From positions 248,001-312,000 of the forward strand of contig JARKIF010000011.1 of the NCBI GenBank assembly GCA_029378245.1: a DNA stretch of 64,000 nt, in the 5' to 3' direction. Both the position numbers and the translations under genes were made by a program. Positions 47,451-58,599 of this stretch are shown piece by piece. This stretch comes from Roridomyces roridus (taxonomy: Eukaryota > Basidiomycota > Agaricomycetes > Agaricales > Mycenaceae). Each line of letters starts with the position of its first letter. The first letter of the stretch is position 1. A model generated the notes under the pieces. The model saw only the letters and a list, made by a program, of their open reading frames with translations. It ran no database searches and was not told the origin of the DNA.

Positions 47451-48397
47451 TCATGGCCTCAACCTAGCCTCCCTCATCGCAATCAACCGAGTCCAACCCG
47501 GCAACCCAAACATCCCAGGCAAACTTATCCAGAACGCCTCCCTCCTCGCATCATGCCACCCCGCTATCTCTTCCCAACACGACGCACACAGCGCGGACCC
47601 TGGCTCGGGTACCCAAGCCCGAAATATATTCATCGTCTCAAATAGCCACGCCGACTCGCGCAGTCGACTGAGCTGGCACCGTGTCCCGCCGGTGCAACCC
47701 ACTGGCTCAATTAGCCGCTGGCGGCCGTCACGCTCCTGAACCAAGGGAAGGTTGGCCGTGTTCATTTCATGCTCGGCCTTGACGAATAATAGTGGGTCGA
47801 TGTCGCCGTCAAGTTTGAGCCACTTGGTGCTCGTGCCCAGCTCGATGCAATAGCGGTAATACGCAAACGGGAGAATCCAGTCCAGCCTGCCGTGGCGGGC
47901 AAAGTGGATGGCATTTGCCGGTTGCTCGCGGGCGTGAGAAAGAGTGTTGTATGTGGGTCCGGTTATGAGGTCGAAGAGGCTGCTGGGGAACGCATCGGAG
48001 AGCAGGATGAGGGATTTCTGTCGCAGAGTCGGGATCTCGTAGACACCGCTGAGTTTGTAGACGGCAGCTATGGCATCAAAGGTGATTTCGTGGTTGAGGA
48101 CAGCATCGAAGTACCTGTCGGACGTGAATGGACTTTCGGTGTTGGGTTTTATGCGACGTACTCGGGAATGAAAACCGCGCTGAGAAAATGCAACGCTTCG
48201 GCCTCAGTCGGGCCTTTGACGAGGTACATGACGGGACAGCCATCGAGGATTTCGTGAGAGCCTGCTAAAGGTCGCGACGATATAGCTGCGAGCGTCTCGC
48301 CGTGGACACGGAATGCGACGCATCCATCGGGAACGCGGATGACCACGTTCGCGTTGGGAAACCAGAGGCGATCTGAGCGGAACTTCAACTGTGTCAT
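47451..48397 (-). CDS. BTB/POZ domain protein
   Basis: Two exons joined across 48115-48161 (donor GTACGT, so that FIPEY runs on to FDAVLNHEITF). Start at the ATG at 48395-48397: MTQLKFRSDRLWFPNANVVI, RVPDGCVAFRVHGETLAAIS, GCPVMYLVKGPTEAEALHFL (BTB core). The rest resembles the helical C-terminal part seen in many mushroom BTB proteins (AIAAVYKLSGVYEIPTLRQK, SLILLSDAFPSSLFDL, FARHGRLDWILPFAYYRYC), ending with a Cys-Trp region (CASCWEEIAGWHDARREAFW). About 300 residues. Presumed adaptor or interaction protein; no partner is indicated. Confidence 0.85.
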
Positions 48398-48707
48398 GGG
48401 AGAGAGAGGAGGAGGGGGAATGAAACGGACCCGAGCCTCAGCTTAAATACTTGCGGGACAAAGCATCGCGTAGACAAGGGAGGCTGCCTGCAGGCCACAC
48501 AAAGATGCCAGAGCAAGGCGGTGTGCGAGGCGGTGCATTTCCAAAGAACGAGAAAGAAACAAAGCAAGCACGCGCCTTTGTGCACACCGGCTGACATCGT
48601 TGGATCATTGAGATTAGTGTCAGCAAGTATCGGCTTGTTCCGCGCGTGAAGGGTATTACTTCCTGTGGAATGCTTGAATTTTTCGTTGGCCGGCGGCGCA
48701 GATGGAC

Positions 48708-49480
48708 TCACCAATGACAAGCGTTCACATCCAAGTTTGAACCGAGACCACGTTGAGTCTTGTTGAGGCAGTAAGTAGCGATGGAACGGGAGAGGTCTAT
48801 GGTTTGGTCGCCGTGAATTCGGAGAGCATGTGGAGAGAGATGTTTGAAATCAGAAAGTCCGGCACTCATAACTGGCGGCCGATCTCCTAAACACCCGCTA
48901 TTGCTTCGAAGTTCGAAAGGGATGTTATCCTGGAGGAGAGCTGCGAGAACTTATCAGTGGCCGGACGTCCTTCCGACAGAAGGTTAAATAAATCTAACTC
49001 ACGGAGGATGGGAAATCGCCCTCAAGGAATGCTCGGACGTCGATGGGGTTGTGCCAAAACTCGATCACACGACCACCCTCGAATGAATCGCAATGGAAAT
49101 CGCGGGTGTCATACCCCTCGGGGTTTTCTCTGCGTCGCGATGAGGAACGATGTCAAACAAGGAAGATGGATACACCAGGCCGTACCACGCAGTGGCACGC
49201 TTATGCTCGGGCACATCGGCCAAATTCGCTTCCTTCTCCTCGTCGGACGCGCGATCTCCATCGAATGCTGTAGAGTATAGGTACCCCGGCAATGCGATCT
49301 TCTCGAGAATGAGGTGCATGGGCCCCTCGCGTGTCCAAGATGGAGTCCAGACACCACCTAGATACGAGCTAGTCAGTGACAAAGAGGATCGAGGCAAACG
49401 AAGCCTATTAGAGGAATCGATGAATTCCCTTTCTTCAAAAGGCTTGAAGTACCAGTCGTTTGTTCGATTGCTGGCAGAAA
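48708..49480 (-). CDS. hypothetical protein, multi-exon, start not resolved
   Basis: Read on the minus strand: after an acceptor CTGCCAG near 49468, SNRTNDWYFKPFEEREFIDS, SLTSSYLGGVWTPSWTREGP, MHLILEKIALPGYLYSTAFD, TAWYGLVYPSSLFDIVPHRD, an intron, VIEFWHNPIDVRAFLEGDFP, an intron, DNIPFELRSNSGCLG, HALRIHGDQTIDLSRSIATY, ending LDVNACHW at the stop 48708-48710. The composition is protein-like throughout. I recognise no family. The true first exon may be among those at 49715-50030. Confidence 0.45.
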
Positions 49481-49714
49481 GAGAGATTGAAGTCAAAGGG
49501 GACCGGGAAGACAGGTGATGAAACGTTCATAGAAGGACAACAGTCATGGACGCCAAAGACGTCGGAGGGCAAAGGGCTTATCGCCGTCTTTAGTCTTTGC
49601 GAAGTCGTTATGAGTCCACGGCGCTGTTATTTCAAGAACGAGTCGCTGTTTCAGTGCATGCATCAGTTGAAGCTCGCCAAGGCAAGAAATTGACAGTTGC
49701 GCCATAGAGCGCCA

Positions 49715-50030
49715 TCAAGACGAGGAAATCGCCAACCCCTTCTTCTGCGCTTGAGTTTCGATGACAGTTGCCGGAGAAATGTAAGATTTAGAAGCGGTGA
49801 AGGCGTGGCCCAGGCGCAAGAGCTCTGCACTCAGTTTTGAGCGGAACACGGTGGTGGCTCGAGACAAGAGATGTGATTGGTCATCAGCCATCAGTGAAAT
49901 TTTCACACTTGCGACGGTCTCAAAGCCGCGATGCTCGTTCCGCACAGGACCTGCCACGTCCTCCTCTCGAGCAGGAAGGTCTGAGGCTTCAAGCTCCCTC
50001 GACAGGTCCCCGACGGACCCAGCTGTAATC
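49715..50030 (-). CDS. hypothetical exon(s), possibly 5' part of the preceding gene
   Basis: After an acceptor CCGTTCAG near 50035 (minus strand), a frame reads ITAGSVGDLSRELEASDLPA, NEHRGFETVASVKISLMADD, SHLLSRATTVFRSKLSAELL, RLGHAFTASKSYISPATVIE up to a stop at 49715. Good coding character but no family. Confidence 0.35.
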
Positions 50031-50039
50031 GCTGAACGG

Positions 50040-51010
50040 CCGACCAGAAAGGCACCCGCTTCTCACTCTGTCCCGAAGATCTTCCAGTGAAGGAGGGCTC
50101 GATTGTATGGGATTGGAACTGGCCGTGGAGCTGGGAGGTGCGTCATCCTTCCTCTTCCCCGTCCACCCCTCTATCGCGCCGAGCGTAGGCCCCCTGAGGC
50201 CCGAGTCGTGGCTAACCTCTTGTGCGTGGCTAACCTCGACTCCTGTCGGTTAGCCCACAACGAGGCGCTACCCTCGCCGTAGTCCCTCTCATACCCCTGT
50301 CTCGCTCCATCTGGTACCAGGACCCTAGCGCTGAGTGGGATATTATATTCCCTACTCGCGCACCCGCCGCTGCTGGCCGTGCCCAATCGTGCTCTGCGCA
50401 GTGACGGACGATCAGACCGCGTGCAGGGTGGGTCTGGTGGGCTGAGCCTTAGACTCTGCGTCGGGTTCTCAGTAGGCGGGCAATCTGAGGGGGACGTTTG
50501 CGTATGAGGAGGGGTTGGTGGATTTCGGACGAGAAGGGTGTGTGCCTTTCTTTAGTGCACTTTGCGGCACGCGTCGCTGCCCCCAGGGCGCGTAACTCGA
50601 TTCAGACTATTCTGAGGCCGTCGTGGCCAAGTCTAATTTTTTGGTTCTCCCTTCCACTCTTCGGAGCGGCGTGTATCGTGCGTTTGCTGGACTCGCAGGT
50701 ACGCCGCTGTTTTCCTGCCCGCATCCTTTCATTTCTGATTCGCCGCGTGGTTTGTTTTTGTTTCGTTCTGGGTGGTTCTCCGTCCTTCGTCTTAGTGCGG
50801 TCTATTTCGATATCATGAACAAAGATTGGGTTCGTATCGACGCTCTCTGTTCCCTTCATGTACAAACGTATACCCACTGTCCAAATGCCATCGCCTAGAA
50901 AATGCTATTCTCTTCCTTTCCGTAAGTTCCGACTCTCAACTCAGCGAGGTTTTCTTTTACTTGTGCTTGGTTTCAACGGGCAAACTTTATGCATAGGCCC
51001 AATTTACTGA
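50040..51010. other. no gene seen
   Basis: No exon chain supported. A frame SIWYQDPSAEWDIIFPTRAP near 50300-50360 is isolated. Confidence 0.4.
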
Positions 51011-51187
51011 CTACTCGTCGACAGAGTCAACCACGTCGCTTCCTTTGGCGACATTGCTTTCAATAATCGCGATTCCGTACCGTATCCAGGACTCAGTCAG
51101 GTCCCCTAGCTGCTGCAGCAACTCCAGCAGCTCCGCCAGAACCGAGACTCCTTTCGGCCATTGACTGATTTGAATGAGGGCGTAGAT
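51011..51187 (-). pseudogene. 3' exon piece of the ARM-repeat gene, cut off by the transposon
   Basis: Minus strand: ATCTAC (target copy), then 56 codons beginning ALIQISQWPKGVSVLAELLE and ending NVAKGSDVVDSVDE before the TAG at 51011-51013. It is in the same frame as the exon that stops at 56408 on the other side of the element: ...TRTSAIY continues into ALIQISQWPKG, as in intact ARM relatives (SAIYAL...WPDG). It is therefore the displaced C-terminus of the gene at 56408-58497. Confidence 0.85.
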
Positions 51188-51305
51188 TACGGTAAGCGAG
51201 ACGGTTGAGGTTCGTTTCCAGGTTGAGAGATGTCAGATGTCAAACCTGTCGGATAGATAACCGTGATAATCATCAATCTATCAGCAGCCGGGATGTTATC
51301 ATTGA
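51188..51305 (+). repeat. left terminal inverted repeat, 118 bp
   Basis: Inverted copy of 56290-56407 with three substitutions (T/C at 51223, A/G at 51286 and T/C at 51302). Starts TACGGTAAGCGAGACGGT. Confidence 0.92.
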
Positions 51306-51366
51306 GGCTACTCGGCCAACTCAACGGAAGTGATGTGGTATGAGTGCATCGAACATGGTATTCTAG

Positions 51367-52961
51367 CTACGCCACAGTCATTGCAACAGTCATATTAACA
51401 AACACATCCCAACCTGTTTCCATAGTAAGAGTGGGTTCTCCAATCTCTTCATAAACCCGGCATGCATACACATCAAACTCTGCCGTGAGGCCTGGCCAGC
51501 TTTGAAACTGTGATTTAGGACCTTCCTCACCACTGATCTGATCCCGCAGTGCATCAATTGCAACCTGGGGGACTTTGATTCGACAGTCAAGCGCCCCAAA
51601 CAGTTCAGGATACTCCATAGCGTGCGATGGGACATGCCCCGACGGCATTATCTTGTCGTGCTGGTGTCGAACGCGATGATTGTTCCACCAGTCGGCAAAA
51701 TCATCCAGTTCCCGCTGGATGAGAGGAGAAAAGATCCAATAGAAAAGAGGCCTACATTACCCAATGTAAGTCAAATCACAGGGCAGGCTGAGTTGATTAA
51801 ACTTACTCGTGTAATGGATCATGAGGGTTGAACAGATGCTCCGCCCGGCCTCTCAACAGATAATCCTTCAAATTCAAACCCAACTTCTCCTTCAAGTGCC
51901 GCCAAAATCCTTCAATTACAGTGTTATGAACACTCTTGATCAGGACATGGAATGGATATAGTGCTGGATCGATGTCGGGGGCATACATCTCTCTGACAAA
52001 AGAGGGTCAGCGGATGTGCCGCAAATTATGGACCACATACCTCAGTGCCGCCATAAATGCATAGATCCATCCAACCTCAGAACCCTTATCCGTCGTCAGT
52101 TGGATGGGAATGACTGCGATAAAAGGAATGCTTTGTGAGTGAACGGTCAGACACATCTGAGTTAAAGTACTCACATCCGGTGTGCTCAACAAAGTCAAGG
52201 AAAATGTGCCCCCCAGCCCCGGCGCTACGTATGTCTGGTAAAACTTTGATGAAAACCAGTGCATCGGTGAATTTGTCTTTGAATGCGTAGATGGAAAAGC
52301 CCACTCCACCCATGCGGAGAGCAGCAGGTGCGAGTTTCTCATGTCCATCACTACTAATTTCATAGTACGGACCACTCGCACGCAGAGGAACACGAATTAC
52401 GCGACGGTTCTTGCGGCCAGGGAAGCGAACTTCGAAGCCACCGGGGTAGTGTTCAACCATGATTTGGCGGATAAGATCACTTGCGGATTTTTCAGCTGAA
52501 TTGCTGTGGAGAAAATAGTAACACACCGGGGAGCAAATAGCATTTTGAGACGAAGTTGGTCTTTGATGAATGCCGGTCCACGCAGCTGAGCGGGATCCCT
52601 CTCCACCACATCAACAACGGCTTGTCTGACCTGGTCCACGGACAGCTTCTGCGTGCGCACACTGGCTTTGATGCCGAGCCGTTCTTTGAATTTGCGGAGA
52701 GAGCTTAGTCTGAGAAAAAAATCATCAGACAGCCAAAGCGGTAGCGAACATCGAACACACCTAATATGATACTTGAAATTGGACGCCAAAGCCGAAATCT
52801 GGTGCTCGCGACTTAATCCCTGCCGTGCATATTTGAGGAGGGCCTCCCGAAGCTTCTCATCGTCGGGAGCTAAGGAATTATCAGGATTCAACTGGGAGAT
52901 GTGTCATTGCAAACTCACGGTCTTGAGATGGATGCCCATTTTTGCCAGTAGGATTTGGCAT
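51367..52961 (-). CDS. DDE integrase (rve-like) of the kinase-bearing transposon
   Basis: Begins MPNPTGKNGHPSQD at the ATG 52959-52961. An intron leads to DDEKLREALLKYARQGLSRE, HQISALASNFKYHI, a helix-turn-helix-like N-terminal region, then LRKFKERLGIKASVRTQKLS, DLIRQIMVEHYPGGFEVRFP. The core has YYEISSDGHEKLAP (first Asp), FSIYAFKDKFTDALVFIKVL, IPIQLTTDKGSEVGWIYAFM (second Asp), KSVHNTVIEGFWRHLKEKLG (Glu), and the C-terminal ELDDFADWWNNHRVRHQHDK typical of basidiomycete 'integrase core domain' proteins. All three catalytic acids are present and the visible exons join without stop codons, so the enzyme may be active. It should cut and join the terminal repeats. Confidence 0.88.
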
Positions 52962-53571
52962 CGTGTTTGGTGGGTGCGTTATGAAAGGGATATTTTTCTC
53001 GCTGAGCTTTTAAGTCACAATATTCCGACGCACCTGGAAACATCATGGAGGTGCCGAGCGGACGATTGTATCGTCTAATGCACATCCCAACATGCCGGGG
53101 CCGTTGGTGGCTGACTGAGCATACAGGTGAGTAATCCTTTCAATTGTTGTTGAACTTGTGTTGAACAGCGGTTAGTCGATTGGGAAGTAATCATGCTAAT
53201 CATTCTATTAGTTGTTCCCTGTTCAAGCCCGTTCCAGTCCGTTGTTCAAGCCAAGCCAATTCTTGCAAAGCAATCCGGTCAAGTCCGTCCACCCGAATCA
53301 GTCCGTTCCAGTCCGTTGAATTCCAGTCGGCGGCTCATTCCCGTTCCACTCCGTAATTCACAGTTGGTCCAAGGTCCGTTCAAGTCCGTCTTTTTTTTCT
53401 TTTGCTTTGCACAACCCCGTCGACACTTACTCCGTTCAGCTGAAAGCGCATCACTGGCGCCGCCTAGGATGCTCAAGCTGCTCAAACTTAACCGACCATT
53501 CACGAGATTTAAAAGCACGAAGGTCCCTTCCCAGTCTTTCACTGAACTTCCCCCAAATAACTAACTCTGGA
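52962..53571. promoter_or_regulatory. central divergent promoter region of the transposon
   Basis: The 610 bp between the two start codons. The kinase side (53190-53380) is full of imperfect GTTCCAGTCCGT / TTCAAGTCCGT words, which could be binding sites or simple drift. Confidence 0.5.
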
Positions 53572-56065
53572 ATGACCGAGACCGCACCCTCCGAATGTTC
53601 CGACTGTGGGACCACTTTCCGTCTCCGCACCGATGACAGTATCTGTCAAAAGTGCGAGAAGTTGTCTCAGTTTAAACGCGACACTGCAGACTACCAGCAG
53701 CTTGAGGTAAGTGATCTGTGGACCCAACAATACCCATTCTGACTACTGTGTGGCAGGAACAACCGCAGTGCGCCTTTTGCGGCCTCACACGCCGCAACAA
53801 CATGCCGTTGATTGGCACCATCCAGACCTGTGGTGCTTCCCGCTGTGTCGACGAGGCTCGGAAGGAGAATGGTAGTGCCACTTCCGGCACCCAGGGTATG
53901 TTTTTCTTCTGTTCCTTTCTTCATTCCTACCTTTGATGACTGGGGCTAAGGCGGATCGACATCCAACAACAACAACACAAACAGTGTGCCGGAGACTTAT
54001 GAGGCCCGCGCTGCTGCCATGAAACAGCGCTTGCGTACTTCTGTGGGCACCACCAGAGCCGGCACTTCGTTGCACACGGCCGCTCTGATCTTCCACGAGG
54101 GAGGGACTGGTGGCCAGGCGGAGGATATGATTCGGCTTGCAGTAATGGTATGTTCTTCTCCTCCTCACAGTAACTGCCTGTTTGTTCAACTGAACATGTT
54201 GTAGACTCGCATGAGCGACTCAAAGGCAACCAATACCAAGATTGGCAACCTCATCAAGCTGTACCGGTCGTCCATCCCCATGCCAGGTATGTATTTCTCT
54301 TGCCAAAAAAAGTTTTCAACTCATCTAATGGTATTTGATAGACCTCGTTCAAGAAATTGTTGATGTTGTGTCGCCGCAATTTGTCAAGTACAAGCTTGGG
54401 ATGCTCCCACTTGAGATGTAAGTCCACTGCTCTCGTCTTGCGTACATACCTTTGATCTCATTCCATCTCATGTAGTGGCGACGTTGATCTACGCTGGTCC
54501 GGCAATCGCCTTCCCGAACCCAACTCAATGACCGGCAGTTTGGCCAATTTCTATATGATGCATTCCTCAACAACTGAGAAAATTGCGACGTACGTTAACA
54601 ATATTCCCAGTATCTTCCGCACCCTTGCCCGGGGCCATAATACGAAGCTACTCTGCCTCGAGTTGGTGGTGAACATGGACTCGGTGCGTGAATGCCTGTC
54701 TTATATTGACTCAGGTTTTAACTTTTCTTAGTACGGAGATCGTGAAGAGCTCGATGCGGTGGCACGCAACCTCAATGTAGACGAACCAAATTCTACCAGT
54801 CGAAAGCGCGCCATCTCGGGTACCAGTTCTGGGGGCCTCAGTAAGCGTCTTCGTGCACTGACCAATTCAAGTATGTCTATTGCGTGAAATTTCTACGGGC
54901 TTTGTCTCATCTTGTTTCTACTTTTTTCTAGACATCGGTTCAACCCTTGGGTCGCGCTTTGGTGCCGCCGGCTCCAGCCGCACTCCCGCACTTATGACAC
55001 CCAAGACTCAGTCGCGTGTAACACTTGAGAGATGTGACATCTCCGTCCATCCACCCCAGTACGAGCCAGAACTCATCCAGAAGTCTGGGCAAATTGAAGC
55101 AGTCATCGACGACGTGCATTTTGCCAAGGGCGGTTCCAAACTTGCATATGATGTGCGTGGTTAATTTGCATGGGCTGAACTGCAACTCATTTCTCCACCC
55201 AGATGACCTCTTTGTCAACGACAAGGAGGAACGCGCTGTTGCCAAGCGTATCTACCGTACATCCGATGACGATTCTCACTCGCTCTCTAACGGCGTGTCT
55301 GTGGTGCATAATCGTGCGCTACTTGAATCCGAGTGCCACCGTCTTGCTCTGGGCAGGGAACTCTTTGGAGATTTTGTGGCATATTGCAAGGAGATGGATG
55401 TTGCAATTTTTAACTGTGCGTCACCGTGACCCTTTCTCAAAGACTGCCCTAAACTATAGTCTAGTCATCGAGTTTTCCTCAGCCTACCTTGCCCAAGAGA
55501 TGCTGGTTCAAGTGACCCGCTCACCCAGCGTGGCCTCTGGCCTTGATAGCTTCGAGGATGAGGGAATGACGTGGATGGTTGAGCCCAAGCGTGCGGCGGC
55601 TGTCATTCAATTCACCTCCACACTCGACCACAAGGCTCGTGGCTCCGACCTCACGCACCTCACCATTCACAGCTTTGCACATTATGTGTTCGGTTCCGCC
55701 ACCGGAACACTTGTTATGGCTGATATTCAAGGAACCCCCGCTACGGTCCGTGGTCATGATGGTTTGGTTTTGTTTGATGTCATGACCCACACTCAAGACG
55801 GGTGAGTGTCTGTCCCTAGTCTCATTGCTCTAAATTAATGTTTTTATACAGGGGTTCCGGCCTTGGAGACTTTGGTTTCGAGGGTATTGAGTCTTTCATC
55901 AACACTCACCAGTGCAACCAGTTGTGCAAACGGCTCGAGTTTGACGACATCTTCCCCTTGGAGCTCCCGGCAGATATTCCGGGCCCAGATGCAACTGAGG
56001 CTTCTGGATCAGAGGGCGCGGGTCATGGTGAAGACGGCGATGACCAGGATGTCGGCGATGACTAG
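53572..56065 (+). CDS. alpha-kinase (MHCK/EF2K type) with N-terminal zinc ribbons
   Basis: About ten exons, roughly 640 residues. The N-terminus has Cys pairs in CSDCGTTFRLRTDDSICQKC and CAFCGLTRRNNMP...CGASRC. The middle is helical, with IFRTLARGHNTKLLCLELVV. A linker with SRKRAISGTSSGGLSKRLRA precedes the kinase domain: VIDDVHFAKGGSKLAYD, ALGRELFGDFVAYCKEMDV, SSAYLAQEMLVQVTRSPSV, FTSTLDHKARGSDLTHLTIH, LVMADIQGTPATV (catalytic Asp), LFDVMTHTQDGGSGLGDFGF (Gly-rich loop) and FINTHQCNQLCKRLEF, whose His-x-Cys-x3-Cys with an upstream His forms the structural zinc site. Members phosphorylate Ser/Thr in proteins such as myosin II or eEF2. The tail is acidic. It appears intact. Its place within a transposon is the surprise. 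Confidence 0.9.
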
Positions 56066-56289
56066 CTGTACTGAGTAGCGTGTCCGAACAATTGAGCTCT
56101 ACCTTTTTGATCTGCTTGTGATTTCATCACTGATTCCAAACTGAGCATTCTGGTATTGCTCAGGCTTACTGTTCTAATGTAGAGCACTTCAATCAGTGGA
56201 ACAGTCTTCATTTTACATGATTTGCGCAACAGACATCACATGCAACACACGCTCGGCAAATCATCTTGCCGAGTACGGAACAGAGATCA

Positions 56290-56407
56290 TCAGTGATAAC
56301 ATCCCGGCCGCTGATAGATTGATGATTATCACGGTTATCTATCCGACAGGTTTGACATCTGACATCTCTCAGCCTGGAAACGAACCTCAACCGTCTCGCT
56401 TACCGTA
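56290..56407 (-). repeat. right terminal inverted repeat, 118 bp
   Basis: Inverted partner of 51188-51305, 115 of 118 positions the same; followed by the target copy GTAGAT. Confidence 0.92.
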
Positions 56408-58497
56408 GTAGATGGCCGAAGTGCGGGTTATCGTATCCCGGTCACTGCAGGTTCAGATTCCCAGTCAATACTTACATTTGAATGACGAGAAGAGTTTCGA
56501 CTAACCGCAAAAGGGAGAGAAGCTTCTCACAGAGGGGGACATCCAGAATCTCCCGCAGCGCGAAGTCATACAGTGCGAGATTTTCGACCAGCATGCAGGT
56601 ATATTGGCGGACTTCAGCGATATTTGATGCGAAAAGGACCGATATGCGTGTTTGTAAGTGACCAGAGGCGACAAGAGTCTCTGCGCCGGCTGGCCAACGG
56701 GAAAGTTGGGCCAGTGTTTCTGCTGTTGTCCGTACAACCCTCTCGTCAATGTCCCTAATCGTAATTGCATTACTTGCAGCTTTCCACAAGGGAGACGCAG
56801 AAAACCGACCTCGTGGCATCCCATAACACTCCAATCGGGAGTGCCTCCAGAACAGAGTTGATAACATGCTCGTACTCCCCGCACGCCTCGCGTCTGTATG
56901 CCCGACGTGTGGACTTGTGTGTGACCAAATTCCAGATCAAACAGGATGCCCCATATCGGATATCCGCGCGCTCCGAGCAAAGCAAGCGAGGAAGGGTTTC
57001 GAGAACATTTGCTGCCACCAGAGTCGCTGCGCCGTCCGAATGCAGGTCTTCTGCCATCTTATTCAAGGCATACGCCGCTCTCTTGACGACGTCTTCCTTG
57101 TCTTCCCTGGTTGGCCATGTCATCAGTGCAAGTCTTTGGAGACTCGAAACGGACACGACTTACTTCAAAAACCCACACAACGCCGGAATGATCTCCGGTG
57201 CACAGGTATGGTACTGAGCCAGGTTGGCTACCAGGGAGCACATACAATATCGCAGGGACGAACATCTGGAGATCAAATCTGGGATATTTCGCAATATGTT
57301 TGCCTCGAGGATGATAACTGGGCCGGTGGGATGCTGGGAAAGTCGAAGTAACTCCATGATAGTGACATCCATTAAGGCTGGGCCCATGTTCCTAGAAAGG
57401 AAGAGTTTCAACATGGTTACCGAAGACGATATGTGGACTTCCTGTAGGTCACTTAGCCAATCCTCGATAGGTATTGCTCTCAGAAGAGCTGAAGCAGAAG
57501 AGGAATGATGTTTTTGTGCTAGAGTGTTGCATAGTTGAAGGACAGTATTTTGGTCCGCAGCTACCGCGACGATTGACGCTGCGAATTCCGGGCGCTGAAT
57601 CGCTTGAGCCAGTGCATCCGTGGCCTGGGCAATGACGTTCTCATCTTCATCCCTAGATAAAAGACAATAAATCATGTTGGCTTGCGAAAGACAGGGCGGT
57701 TATGCTCGCCGTAGTAGGTCCAACAACTTGAGCAGGGGGATTTTTTGCAAAGCTAGCTCCGCATTGTATTCTTTGTGTTGTATAAGGTCACCGATGAACT
57801 GGCATGTCTGCGATCTGATGGATGGGTTGCTGGACTGAAGCAACGTCCCTAAAATGTTCGGTCCGTCGCCGCTGGACATTGCGGATGTCACTTCAAGAAT
57901 GAAGTCATCGGTGGGGTCGATGTACCTGAAAAGGTGAGAATGCACAACAGTACCTGAGATCACTAGAGACATACCCTAGCGCGCCACTGAGTCTTGTGAA
58001 CCTCCTTGGCCTGAGCAATATCCCGCATGTATGTGAAAGTAGACTCAGAATCAGCGGAGGTGTCAACGCCCAGAGTTTCTCTTCTGCCAGGAATTGAGGA
58101 ACTCGGCTGAGGAAGGAAGAATGCAGTATCGCTTGTGCGTCGTCAGGGTCCCAACGAGCTCGGTCAGCCAGATGTTCCAGGACAGCGGTTTGCGTTCGAA
58201 GAGATACATATTTGCATCCAAGCCCATCCTATTCAATGGGATGACAGTTCAGATAAGCGTCCCACTCACAGCAGGTAGGACGAGAGATCTTCCAGCCCAG
58301 GTTGGGAAAGTTCTAGTGCGCGATTCGACTCGATGAGCCCAACAGCTTGTCGGTGGTACATGAATCTCATCAAGGGCTTTGAGGCCGAATGGAGGTTGAT
58401 CGTCGGGCCCGAGTTGAGCAAGGAATTGCTGTCGGACCACCAGCTATGGATGCTGGGACGAGAATCCTGGCGTTGGAGAGGTGCCATGGGATGGAGT
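56408..58497 (-). pseudogene. ARM-repeat protein gene, 5' part, interrupted by the transposon
   Basis: Starts at the ATG 58495-58497: MAPLQRQDSRPSIHSWWSDS, GPTINLHSASKPLMRFMYHR, QAVGLIESNRALELSQPGLE, the N-terminus of a large ARM/HEAT family of mushrooms. Following exons hold repeated helices (VTSAMSSGDGPNILGTLLQS, IRSQTCQFIGDLIQHKEYNA, LCNTLAQKHHSSSASALLRA, YCMCSLVANLAQYHTCAPEI, KRAAYALNKMAEDL, VVRTTAETLAQLSRWPAGAE, EVRQYTCMLVENLALYDFAL). The last exon reads DRDTITRTSAIY and then meets the transposon at 56407. Six codons of element sequence follow before a stop at 56387-56389, so a shortened protein lacking 56 residues might still be made. Function: protein binding, otherwise unknown. Confidence 0.85.
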
Positions 58498-58599
58498 GAG
58501 AGACGGGGTGAGGAGCGAATGCACAGCCCTGTACAGCGTCCAGTGACAAGACGTATGGTTCGGCTCATTCGGCGCTTGTTCGGCGCTGACAAGACACAC

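Larger units (their letters stand above)
51188..56407. mobile_element. 5.22 kb DNA transposon carrying integrase and alpha-kinase
   Basis: Ends are 118 bp inverted repeats (51188-51305 and 56290-56407), differing at three positions and starting TACGGTAAGCGAGACGGT. Both ends are bordered by the direct repeat GTAGAT (51182-51187 and 56408-56413), a 6 bp target duplication. Inside are exactly two genes, in divergent orientation, sharing a 610 bp central region: a DDE integrase (51367-52961, minus) and an alpha-kinase (53572-56065, plus). The integrase stop lies only 61 bp inside the left repeat. The element splits an exon of an ARM-repeat gene; excision would restore its frame. Six-base duplications and rve-type integrases are also known in Maverick/Polinton elements, but none of their other genes is present. 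Confidence 0.92.

Noticed and set aside
51188..56407. Reading the element as a Maverick/Polinton
   Set aside because: The 6 bp duplication and rve-type integrase fit, but it is far too short and has no polymerase, ATPase, protease or capsid gene.
51188..56407. Reading the 118 bp repeats as a chance inverted duplication of the ARM gene end
   Set aside because: The ARM frame is restored when the repeats are removed with the insert, and a perfect 6 bp duplication borders them, so the repeats belong to the element.
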